Origin: Methanobacterium sp. UBA279
GTDB lineage: Archaea > Methanobacteriota > Methanobacteria > Methanobacteriales > Methanobacteriaceae
Reading direction: 5' to 3'
Assembly (NCBI GenBank): GCA_002502855.1
Contig: DAQK01000026.1
Span: 720-16,816, forward strand
DNA: 16,097 nucleotides
Shown: piece by piece, positions 8,318 through 14,685 of the stretch
How the letters are laid out: every line of letters begins with the position of its first letter
Numbering within the stretch: the first letter of the stretch is position 1
Program-made: the position numbers and the translations under genes
Notes under the pieces: generated by a model
Told to the model about the DNA's origin: nothing
The model's database searches: none
Seen by the model: only the letters and a program-made list of their open reading frames with translations

Positions 8318-8660
8318 GAAAATATCGAACAGATTAAAATGGCCGGTGCCACTCAGATAATTTCCCCGTTTGTAATATCAGGCAGGCTCATGCACAGGAG
8401 CATTGACGATGGTTATGAAGCCATGTTTTGTCCAGGATGTACTGGCAGAACACCGGGAACGAGAAATGAGAGAAGTAAGAGTAAGACATGAAAGCCAATT
8501 CGTGGGTAAAACCATTTTAGAAGCAGACATGCATGAAAAAACAGGCATAGTGATGGTGGGAATTGGTAAACAGGGTAAATTAACCATTGATCCCCCTCGT
8601 GATTTCGTGATTGAAGCAGGAGACATAATACTGGGTATCGGTAAAAAAAAGATGAATTAG
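8318..8660 (+). pseudogene. Relic of MthK-like potassium channel: C-terminal RCK portion only, frameshifted
   Basis: Translation from 8318 gives ENIEQIKMAGATQIISPF, then [19 protein letters not shown], then in the next frame VQDVLAEHREREM and a TrkA_C segment ending [14 protein letters not shown]. This closely follows my recollection of the end of Methanothermobacter MthK ([31 protein letters not shown], then [21 protein letters not shown]). The pore helices, selectivity filter and most of the RCK N domain are absent; homology starts abruptly just after an in-frame TAA. An extra T in the TTTT run at 8426-8429 shifts the frame, so even the remaining part needs a one-base deletion to read through. 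The 3' end falls in an eight-A run and also looks abridged. No start codon reads the whole relic. It is therefore nonfunctional as a channel; expression of the small 3' frame as a free TrkA_C peptide is unlikely. Confidence 0.88.
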
Positions 8661-8742
8661 ATATATAATGGAGAAAGAATGTGTGAATGTAGAAATAGGT
8701 AAAGATGTTTTTAGTTATAGAATTGGGGAGGATAAGAAACTA

Positions 8743-9447
8743 TTATACGATAATATTCACCGATTTTAATGGTTTTATCTCCAAATAATCTTCTTTTAAA
8801 AGAATTTCAAATGAATAAACAATTATTTTAACCCCTTTTTCCCAGGCAATCTTAAGTGTGCTGGAGAATTCCGGATCCATCTCCCAGTTGGGGCCGAATT
8901 TTACTGCATCATCTCTCATTATTAGGAAAAGAACTGCTGAATTAAAACCTTCTTCTTTAGCTTTAATAAGCTCTTCCACATGTCTCTTACCCCTAAGGGT
9001 GGGAGCATCCGGAAATTTGGCCAATCCCTCTTCTACCAGAGTGCAGCCCTTCACCTCCAGCAGCATCTTCTTATCATCTTCACCTGAAAGCAGGAAATCT
9101 ATGCGGCTATTTCCGAACGTGTATTCTCTTTTTTCAATTGAATAAGGCAAAAACTCTTCTACAAGACCTGATTCAATAAGCTCCGCTGCCAGATCGCTAT
9201 GCAAACCTGAGTTGATCAAAACCCATACACCATCCTTCCACACAGCCATGACATCATACTTTGTTTTGCGATTGGTCAGATTATCGGCCGGCCGAAGTAA
9301 CAGAAGTGTTCCTGGGATTAGAAGTTCTTTAAGTCGTCCTGGATCTCGTAGATGTGCTTTTTCAGTTTTCCTTTCTGTTTCAAACAGGACTGTGAAGCGA
9401 TTGGGTCTTTCCTGGAAAGTTCCGGAGATTATGTTGTTGATTTTCAT
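8743..9447 (-). CDS. sfsA: SfsA family nuclease-like protein
   Basis: A 234-residue protein with all SfsA landmarks: an N-terminal OB-like part with RPNRFTVLFE and HLRDPGRLKELLIPG (residues 32-46), then a PD-(D/E)XK-like nuclease core with SRIDFLL (D117) and LEVKGCTL (E131, K133), and the signature FPDAPTLRGKRHVEEL (145-160). The length matches the family. SfsA was named for sugar fermentation stimulation in Escherichia coli; DNA binding and nuclease activity are known or proposed for the family, and its archaeal role is unclear. The ATG at 9447 has no obvious Shine-Dalgarno, only an A-rich leader. It stands alone, convergent with the channel relic across an 82-base gap in which I see nothing else. 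Confidence 0.92.
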   Translation of the reverse strand: MKINNIISGTFQERPNRFTVLFETERKTEKAHLRDPGRLKELLIPGTLLLLRPADNLTNRKTKYDVMAVWKDGVWVLINSGLHSDLAAELIESGLVEEFLPYSIEKREYTFGNSRIDFLLSGEDDKKMLLEVKGCTLVEEGLAKFPDAPTLRGKRHVEELIKAKEEGFNSAVLFLIMRDDAVKFGPNWEMDPEFSSTLKIAWEKGVKIIVYSFEILLKEDYLEIKPLKSVNIIV

Positions 9448-9559
9448 TTTTTTTAAAATTTCAATTACATCATATTAATTACTCATTCTTGAAGTAAGCC
9501 AGATAATTATTTTCCCCTCTTCTTCTGGTAGTTCAATCCAATATAATCATCATGGCGCA

Positions 9560-9875
9560 TTATAAGAGGAAAAAGAAGGCTATTTTACTAATATTGGCTT
9601 CATGCTCCAGCAAATAAATTTGTTCCTCTCTGCAAATGGAATAGGCAATTGCTGACTGTTTATTTTCCGCTTTTTTAACCATGTATTCTGCATTGATCTG
9701 TTTTGCCACGTTTTTTTGGATTCCCCAGCGCCTTTGCAATTTCTTCTTCACTTCTACCTTTTTCTATACCAATTATGAAGTGCTCATGATAATCTGAAAC
9801 CACGTCATCTCTTTCATCTTTAGGCAGTTTCCACAACAACCTGGTGAGTTCTTTCAGATAATCATCCTTATTCAT
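9560..9875 (-). pseudogene. Broken HAAS/DUF1700-type partner of PadR (frameshift and lost membrane part)
   Basis: The reading frame begins MNKDDYLKELTRLLWKLPKD and continues DYHEHFIIGIEKGRSEEEI to AKALGNPK, the HAAS fold at the start of DUF1700 membrane proteins that are usually encoded beside PadR regulators. At a seven-base T run (9711-9717; A on the coding strand) the frame breaks. Deleting one A restores NVAKQINAEYMVKKAENKQS, which is the expected family continuation. After that the protein ends within about 33 residues without the membrane helices normal for the family, so a 3' deletion is likely too. The ATG at 9873-9875 is preferred to upstream codons because GGAGGG (9884-9889) precedes it by eight bases. 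It overlaps the PadR stop codon by eight bases, indicating translational coupling. About 110 bases downstream, before sfsA, I see no gene. Confidence 0.8.
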
Positions 9876-10212
9876 CTCCATTTCCCTCCATATCCGCATT
9901 ATTTATATTATACAATAAATTATTCACACCCATAGCAAATTCATTCCATTCAGCTACTAATTTTTCCTTTTTTTCCTTCCCCAACTCGGTTATTTGGTAA
10001 TATTTTCTTGGAGGGCCATCTTGAGACTCTTTTAAATATGAAATAACCAGACTCTCAGTTTTTAACCTTTTAAGAAGGGGGTAAATGGTACCTTCTGAGA
10101 TAAAAATGTTCCTCGATATCTCTTCGACCATTTCATAACCATAACAATCTTTCCTGTCCAGCAAGACCAAAACACAGAGTTCCAGGACCCCCTTTTTAAA
10201 TTGAGTGTTCAT
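9868..10212 (-). CDS. PadR-family transcriptional regulator
   Basis: A 114-residue winged-helix regulator: FKKGVLELCVLVLLDRKDCYGYEMVEEI forms the first helices, ISEGTIYPLLKRLKTESLV the recognition helix and following helix, and GPPRKYYQITELGKEKKEKL the wing, the standard PadR signature. A short C-terminal helix would mediate dimerisation. The ATG at 10212 (MNTQFKKG) is preferred; the in-frame TTG at 10233 would lie inside a repeat that looks like the operator. Its last codons overlap the HAAS/DUF1700 gene, the usual PadR partner. Regulators of this type commonly repress their own operon and respond to envelope stress or small ligands; the ligand here is unknown. Since the partner is broken, its remaining target may be only itself or unlinked genes. 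Confidence 0.92.
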   Translation of the reverse strand: MNTQFKKGVLELCVLVLLDRKDCYGYEMVEEISRNIFISEGTIYPLLKRLKTESLVISYLKESQDGPPRKYYQITELGKEKKEKLVAEWNEFAMGVNNLLYNINNADMEGNGDE

Positions 10213-10230
10213 GATATCATTTACAGTATA

Positions 10231-10262
10231 CAAGGTACCATATATTGCAAGGTACCATTTAT
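10231..10262. promoter_or_regulatory. Probable PadR operator: two direct repeats with GGTACC cores
   Basis: CAAGGTACCATATAT (10231-10245) and CAAGGTACCATTTAT (10248-10262) differ at one position and are spaced 17 bases start to start. Each holds the palindrome GGTACC. They lie between the likely TATA box and the ATG of padR, where a bound dimer would block transcription initiation. This fits autorepression but is inferred; the motif differs from the ATGT-N8-ACAT operators described for some PadR proteins. Confidence 0.55.
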
Positions 10263-10264
10263 AG

Positions 10265-10274
10265 TTTTATATTG
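10265..10274 (-). promoter_or_regulatory. Possible TATA box of the padR operon
   Basis: On the minus strand this reads CCAATATAAA, about 53 bases ahead of the ATG. Transcription would start near 10240, between the two GGTACC repeats. A second candidate, CTATAAATGG, overlaps the upstream repeat. Confidence 0.4.
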
Positions 10275-10316
10275 GATAGATAAGAACAAAAAAAATCGAA
10301 TTCCCCAGACATAAAA

Positions 10317-10369
10317 GGACATTTGAAGACGGATATAAACAAGATATCCCGGATATAAACAAGATGTCC
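10317..10369 (-). repeat. Tandem 20-base hairpin repeats downstream of the GNAT pseudogene, possible terminator
   Basis: GGATATAAACAAGATATCCC (10331-10350) is followed directly by a copy with two changes (10351-10370). Each copy is a hairpin: GGATAT pairs with ATATCC around a seven-base loop, and in the second copy with one G-T pair. In addition GGACAT (10317-10322) is complementary to ATGTCC (10364-10369), so the whole block can fold as one longer stem that, read on the minus strand, is followed by TTTTA. The position just after the GNAT stop codon suits a terminator; the duplication is unusual. Confidence 0.6.
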
Positions 10370-10373
10370 TAAA

Positions 10374-10975
10374 TCAAAACTCCATATCAAAGGTGCCTTG
10401 ATCCTTAAAGATCCAATCAGTAGTATTTTTACCAGTACCCTTAAAACCAAACTTTTTATAGAATTCTAAAGCCCTTTCATTGTTTAAAGTAACGTTCAAA
10501 ATTACTTTCCGACACCCTGAGTCTTCTGCGAGTTTCAACGCGTTTTCCAGGATGCAAGTTCCAATTCCCTGGCTCCTGAATTCCGGGTCGACTGCTATAT
10601 TGCTTATATAGTAATCTCCCGGGCCTATACTTGCTGTAAGTAGCTCATTAATCAGTGTTCCCTTAAAAACGTGTCTTAACAAATCATAAAAACCCAGTAT
10701 CTTAGAATATGCCTTAAATTCTTTCCAGAATGTGACATCATCCCCACGGAATGAAACCAAAATTCCTAGTACTCCCCCGTCACCATCACTAACCACGTGA
10801 ATGTTTTCAAGCCAAACAAATTGTTTCCCGCATTTATGAGACTTTTTATGTTTTTAATCCCTTCAGTTTCATTTTTACCCAGTATTGCACGGAATATCTC
10901 TAGTTCAGTCTCGTAAATTAGCTTTGACACCAATCCCAGGTCGTGTTGTTCAGTATTTAAAGGTTCGAATTTCAT
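10374..10975 (-). pseudogene. GNAT-family N-acetyltransferase, disrupted by a one-base frameshift
   Basis: The N-terminal frame starts MKFEPLNTEQHDLGLVSKLI at 10975 and runs to SLINAG. The C-terminal frame continues KQFVWLENIHVVSDGDGGVLGILV and carries the acetyl-CoA motif ISNIAVDPEFRSQGIGTCIL (R/Q-x-x-G-x-G type) and ALEFYKKFGFKGTG. The frames join near 10824-10829 if one base is added to the GGGAAA stretch (coding strand), giving a normal GNAT of about 200 residues that ends at 10374. The conserved halves on both sides and the single missing base suggest a recent mutation or a sequencing error. The substrate is unknown. It is divergent from the polymerase gene with only 33 bases between start codons. 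Confidence 0.85.
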
Positions 10976-10983
10976 TTTAACAA

Positions 10984-10991
10984 AATTATAT
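10984..10991 (+). promoter_or_regulatory. Possible TATA box of the polymerase operon
   Basis: AATTATATAG-like sequence lies about 20-25 bases before the first ATG of the polymerase gene (11009). Initiation about 25 bases downstream would fall at or just after that ATG, so the transcript may be leaderless or translation may begin at the second ATG (11018). Confidence 0.35.
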
Positions 10992-11008
10992 AGTCTGCAT
11001 GATATAAA

Positions 11009-12808
11009 ATGAACCCTATGGAGAGTAAAAAATTCGTGCTCCTGGATATCGATTACGTCACCGAGAACGATGAAGCGGTGGTGAGGTTATTCGGGAAACT
11101 GGTGGGGGAGGATGGAAATAGATCCATAATAGCCAAGGATAAGAGTTTCAAACCGTACATCTATGTTCTCCCCTATGATATAGAAGCATGTATAACTGAA
11201 TTAGAAGATTTAAACATTCAAAAAATTGAAAAAGTCGAGAAGAAGGATGTGGGTGTCCTTAAAGAATTCCTGAAGATCACGTTGAAACACCCCCAGGATG
11301 TGCCCAAATTAAGAGAAAAGATCTGGGGTTTAGACTCTGTTGATGCAGTCAGGGAACATGACATCCCCTTTTACCGTAGATACCTGATAGATAAGGGACT
11401 TTTTCCCATGTCCGAGGTTCAGGTGGAGGGTAATTCCTTAAATTCTTCTTTTATCTCTGAAGGCGATCCCTACATCTTCGAAGTTGTTGGAGATCCCCAG
11501 CCACTCGAGTCTGGACTTCCGGAACTCAAGGTTTTGAGTTTCGATATCGAGGCCTGCAATCCCAAGGGCATGCCCCAGGAAAAAGAAGACCCCATCATCA
11601 TGATCAGTCTTTCCAGTAACCAGGGTCTACGTAAAGTATATTCCACCAAGTCTTCCTCCTTCGATTTTGCAGAAATGGTAAGCGATGAGAAAGAACTGCT
11701 TGAAAAATTCGTGGAAGTGGTTAAATCTGAAAACCCGGACCTTATAACCGGGTATAACAGTGATGTGTTTGATTTTCCCTATATCCGTGATAGGGCTGCC
11801 CGGCTGGGAGTAACCCTCGACCTGGGTGTGGATGGATCCGAACTTAAATTTATGAGGCGGGGTTTTGCCAATTCAGCAGTGGTGAAAGGCCGTGTCCATG
11901 TAGATCTTTATCCTAGTATGCGCCGATTCCTGCAATTAGACCGTTACACCCTGGAAAGAGTGTATCTGGAGATCTTCGATGAAGAGAAGAAGGATATAGA
12001 TGGGGGTGAAATCCATGTTTGCTGGAATGATGATGGAGAAAGGCTGGAAGAGCTGTTTGAATACTCTTTGGATGATGCCGTGGCAGTTACCAAGATCGGG
12101 GAGGAAATGCTGCCACTGAACATGGCGCTCACCCGTCTTGTTGGTCAGCCCCTCTTTGATATCTCCCGTATGGCAACCGGACAGCAGGTGGAGTGGTACC
12201 TCATCCGTAAAGCCTATGAATACGGTGACATAGTTCCTAATAAACCTTCAAATTCTCAGATTGCAAATAGGAGAAAGATTGAAGGGGGTTATGTTAAAGA
12301 CCCGGTGAAGGGCCTGCATGAAAATATCGTTTACTTCGATTTCCGCAGCTTGTACCCCAGTATAATCATCTCCAGGAACGTGTCTCCGGACACGTTGGTG
12401 GATGAATGTGACGAAGAAGATTGTTACACCGCCCCAGAGGTTGGTTATAAGTTTTTAAAGGAACCAGTAGGATTTGTACCCTCTGTAATAGGTAACGTGT
12501 TGAGGGAGAGGGTTAAAGTGAAATCCCGGATGAAAGAAGCCACCGACCCCCGGGAGAAGCATGTGCTGGATGTGCAGCAGGAGGCCCTTAAAAGGGTGGC
12601 CAACACCATGTACGGAGTTTATGGATTTATAAAGTTCAGGTGGTACTGTCTGGAATGTGCAGACTCTATTACTGCCTGGGGAAGAGAATTCATTAAAAAT
12701 ACCATGAAAAAATCAGAAGAATCAGGGTTTAAACCTATATATGCCGATACCGATGGTTTCTACGCTACCTATGTGGGATCATCCGATGAGGATGGAGAAT
12801 CCGAATGA
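11009..12808 (+). CDS. polB1: Family B DNA polymerase, large subunit of a split enzyme (PolB1)
   Basis: This 599-residue protein holds the N-terminal, 3'-5' exonuclease and palm/fingers parts of an archaeal PolB. Exonuclease motifs are FDIEA (D179, E181), YNSDVFDFPY (about 249-258) and YSLDDA (352-357). Polymerase motifs are DFRSLYPS (motif A, from D444), KRVANTMYG (motif B, from K528) and YADTDG (motif C, 578-583). The protein ends 17 residues after motif C with an acidic SSDEDGESE tail, so it lacks the thumb. Methanothermobacter thermautotrophicus is known to carry a PolB split in two genes (MTH1208 and MTH208) at this region, so the truncation is probably native and the small subunit lies elsewhere. 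Its stop codon overlaps the next ATG (ATGA), coupling it to a GNAT gene. Start at 11009, or possibly at the second ATG, 11018. Confidence 0.93.
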   Translation: MNPMESKKFVLLDIDYVTENDEAVVRLFGKLVGEDGNRSIIAKDKSFKPYIYVLPYDIEACITELEDLNIQKIEKVEKKDVGVLKEFLKITLKHPQDVPKLREKIWGLDSVDAVREHDIPFYRRYLIDKGLFPMSEVQVEGNSLNSSFISEGDPYIFEVVGDPQPLESGLPELKVLSFDIEACNPKGMPQEKEDPIIMISLSSNQGLRKVYSTKSSSFDFAEMVSDEKELLEKFVEVVKSENPDLITGYNSDVFDFPYIRDRAARLGVTLDLGVDGSELKFMRRGFANSAVVKGRVHVDLYPSMRRFLQLDRYTLERVYLEIFDEEKKDIDGGEIHVCWNDDGERLEELFEYSLDDAVAVTKIGEEMLPLNMALTRLVGQPLFDISRMATGQQVEWYLIRKAYEYGDIVPNKPSNSQIANRRKIEGGYVKDPVKGLHENIVYFDFRSLYPSIIISRNVSPDTLVDECDEEDCYTAPEVGYKFLKEPVGFVPSVIGNVLRERVKVKSRMKEATDPREKHVLDVQQEALKRVANTMYGVYGFIKFRWYCLECADSITAWGREFIKNTMKKSEESGFKPIYADTDGFYATYVGSSDEDGESE

Positions 12809-13308
12809 AAACAGGGATAAAAATCGTCCATTGCGATCCATACGACCGCGTGCATTTTTCTAAACTGGAAGATACTTACTCTAAACTATTCAATAAAGAG
12901 GAGAACTTGAGGTTCCTCTCTTTAAGCAACCTCCCATTTGACTCCAATACAATCGCGTCCTTCTTAAAGAATTCATCTGCAGGAGAAGTAGAATATTACG
13001 CGGTACTTACTCCTGATAATAGTATAATTGGCATATCGGCCTTTGAAAGTGATTTAATCAAGGGTTTCCAGTTAATAGGTATTGTAGTGGATAACAACTT
13101 CAGACATGAGGGTATTGGAAGGGCCCTAATAGATAAAGGAATGGAAGTTGCCCGGGGGAAAGGTTTTAAAGCCATCGATATTTCTGTTTTCGCTGATAAT
13201 AAGGCCATGCTTATATTACTTCTTAAACTTGATTTTAAAATCGTTAAAATAGATTACCATGCCCGTTTTGATGGTGAAGATTTGATTTGTTTGAAGAAGT
13301 ACCTTTAA
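12805..13308 (+). CDS. GNAT-family N-acetyltransferase
   Basis: A 167-residue acetyltransferase. Residues about 92-110 (GIVVDNNFRHEGIGRALI) form the beta4-alpha3 acetyl-CoA-binding motif R-x-x-G-x-G, followed by GKGFKAIDISVFADNKAM and LLKLDFKIVKID, the typical C-terminal GNAT strands. The N-terminal half is divergent, so the acceptor substrate cannot be named. The ATG overlaps the polymerase stop as ATGA, so it is translated from the same message; no separate Shine-Dalgarno is needed. It is intact, in contrast to the unrelated-looking GNAT upstream at 10374-10975. A link to DNA replication is only suggested by position. Confidence 0.85.
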   Translation: MKTGIKIVHCDPYDRVHFSKLEDTYSKLFNKEENLRFLSLSNLPFDSNTIASFLKNSSAGEVEYYAVLTPDNSIIGISAFESDLIKGFQLIGIVVDNNFRHEGIGRALIDKGMEVARGKGFKAIDISVFADNKAMLILLLKLDFKIVKIDYHARFDGEDLICLKKYL

Positions 13309-13325
13309 CTTTGATGAGGAATTAA

Positions 13326-14020
13326 ATGTCACTTAATAAGATTTTAAAAGAGTTTATCAGGCCAAATAAGATTGACTATTTTGGTGTTGCTGATTTATCG
13401 TCCATGAAAGATTTCATAGAATCAATAGGGGGAAAATTAATATCCAAATATCCTAAATCCGCCTCAATAGGAATTATTTTACCTGATTCCATCGTTGACG
13501 AGCTCCCCAGGAGATCTGAGCATGAAGTGGCTGCTAGTTACAGGCGCCCATATGATCAGACCAACCAGCGTTTGAACATTGTAACCGGTAAATTAAAGAG
13601 TTTATTGGAAGAAGAAGGTTATGATGCCTTTCCAGTGCCTGCATCGGAACGTTACGATGATGAAAATATAGCAGCTATTTTTTCTGATAAATTAGCAGCT
13701 CATCAGGCAGGTTTAGGTTGGATAGGAAAAAGTTGTCTACTTATCACTCCAGAATCTGGGCCTAGAGTACGTTGGGCTACCGTCTGACAGATGCCCCTTT
13801 AAAAGTAACTGGCGAACCATTATCCCTGGAATGTGGGCATTGTACTGATTGTGTGGACATATGTCCTGTGAATGCCTTTACTGGTGAACCTTTCCGTGAA
13901 GATGAACCCCGGGAAGTCCGTTACGATGCCAGGAAGTGTCAAGAATACCTTGGACATGATGTTGGTGAATGGAATGTCTGTAGATTGTGCGTTTATATCT
14001 GTCCGCATGGGAGAAAATAA
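13326..14020 (+). pseudogene. QueG-like double [4Fe-4S] protein (COG1600-type), frameshifted
   Basis: The first frame (13326 onward) reads MSLNKILKEFIRPNKIDYFG and later LAAHQAGLGWIGKSCLLITP and GPRVRWATV, then hits TGA. The next frame resumes LTDAPLKVTGEPL and carries two iron-sulfur signatures, CGHCTDCVDICP and C-R-L-C-V-Y-I-C-P. Restoring one C near 13782-13784 (GTC-CTG in place of GTCTG) gives a continuous protein of about 231 residues, as expected for the methanogen relatives of epoxyqueuosine reductase; these lack part of QueG and their substrate is not established. GATGAGGA at 13313-13320 is a good Shine-Dalgarno, and the gene follows the GNAT gene by 17 bases, making it the third gene of the polymerase operon. 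Without the correction only a cluster-free N-terminal half would be made. Confidence 0.87.
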
Positions 14021-14023
14021 GGA

Positions 14024-14536
14024 TTATTGATATTTTTCAAAGACTGTAACTTGGTCTATAGTCTTTCTCGGCCTTGGACCGGGATCTTCATCTGCGTATC
14101 CCAGTGTGAACATGGCAGGGACTCTTATATCTTCCGGAATGTTCAGGATTTTTTTAACTTCGTCTTCTTTGTAGGCGCCTAGCCAGCAAGTTCCCAGTCC
14201 GAGTTCGGTGGCTTCCAGTATCATGAATGAGACTGCGATGGATAGGTCAACGGTGTAAGCGTACTGGCCACAGGGCATCACTCTTTCTGATTCTGTTGAA
14301 CAGGCCACGATGATGACTGGTGCTTCACCCACGAAGTTCTGGCTGTTTGCAGCATTAACAAGTTTCTGTCTGGTTTCCTTGTCCTTCACCACCAGGAATT
14401 TCCATTCCTGTCTGTTAGCTGCTGATGGCGCAATCCTGGCTGCTTCCAGTATTTTATCCAGCTTCTCTTCTTCAACTGGAGTAGTTTTATATTTTCTGAT
14501 GCTTCTTCTTCTACTGATTGCTTCAAAAACGTCCAT
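14024..14536 (-). CDS. Nitroreductase-family FMN oxidoreductase
   Basis: A 170-residue flavoprotein of the nitroreductase superfamily. RRRSIRKYKTTPVEEEKL near the N-terminus and APSAANRQEWKF are the FMN-phosphate and flavin contacts; GLGTCWLGAYKEDEVKKILNIP is the C-terminal family signature. Such enzymes work as dimers with NAD(P)H or, in methanogens, perhaps reduced F420; the physiological substrate is unknown. The ATG at 14536 (MDVFEAISRRRS) is chosen over the one at 14551 because GGGGGAT (14543-14549) stands at correct distance ahead of it. Only three bases separate its stop from that of the convergent QueG-like gene. An old IS element lies about 65 bases upstream of its start. Confidence 0.9.
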   Translation of the reverse strand: MDVFEAISRRRSIRKYKTTPVEEEKLDKILEAARIAPSAANRQEWKFLVVKDKETRQKLVNAANSQNFVGEAPVIIVACSTESERVMPCGQYAYTVDLSIAVSFMILEATELGLGTCWLGAYKEDEVKKILNIPEDIRVPAMFTLGYADEDPGPRPRKTIDQVTVFEKYQ

Positions 14537-14581
14537 TGAAACATCCCCCATTAAAAATAATTATCTGTACAAAGCTTATCA

Positions 14582-14596
14582 AAATAAATTGAAAAT
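14582..14596. repeat. 15-base direct repeat flanking the IS relic (left copy)
   Basis: AAATAAATTGAAAAT occurs here and exactly again at 16062-16076, close to both ends of the IS relic. The left copy ends five bases before the left inverted repeat, and the right copy begins one base after the right one. It may be a target duplication, or chance in AT-rich DNA. Confidence 0.6.
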
Positions 14597-14601
14597 ATTT
14601 G

Positions 14602-14627
14602 GTCGTGTGTCATGTTTGGTTAAAATT
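14602..14627 (+). repeat. Left terminal inverted repeat of the ISH6 relic
   Basis: It begins GTCGTGTGTCATG and contains TTTGGTTA. Compared with the reverse complement of 16035-16060 it matches at 20 of 26 positions. Confidence 0.75.
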
Positions 14628-14649
14628 ATAAGAATGTGTGGGAACACAC

Positions 14650-14659
14650 CTCCAGTTGT
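14650..14659 (+). repeat. Subterminal inverted repeat, left copy (CTCCAGTTGT)
   Basis: The reverse complement of this ten-base sequence, ACAACTGGAG, stands at 16025-16034. On the right it abuts the terminal repeat; on the left it is separated from it by 22 bases holding the hairpin GTGTG-GGAA-CACAC (14636-14649). Confidence 0.6.
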
Positions 14660-14685
14660 CAAATAACTAAGAAGGTGTATCCCAA

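Noticed and set aside
8661..8742. Possible small RNA or gene between the channel relic and sfsA
   Set aside because: The gap is AT-rich, has a stray GGGGAGG but no following open frame, and shows no convincing structure.
9490..9556. Short minus-strand frame MRHDDYIGLNYQKKRGK between sfsA and the HAAS relic
   Set aside because: Seventeen codons with no ribosome site and no family match I can name; probably chance, possibly debris of the HAAS gene's lost 3' end.
10331..10370. The two 20-base repeats as a CRISPR array
   Set aside because: There are only two copies with no spacer between them and no cas genes nearby.
12737..12808. Early end of the DNA polymerase as a pseudogene
   Set aside because: The end matches the known split position of Methanobacteriales PolB, is coupled by ATGA to the next gene, and the following DNA shows no thumb sequence in any frame.
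14310..14666. Plus-strand open frame overlapping the nitroreductase and the left IS end
   Set aside because: It is mostly antisense to the nitroreductase and has no recognisable domain or ribosome site.
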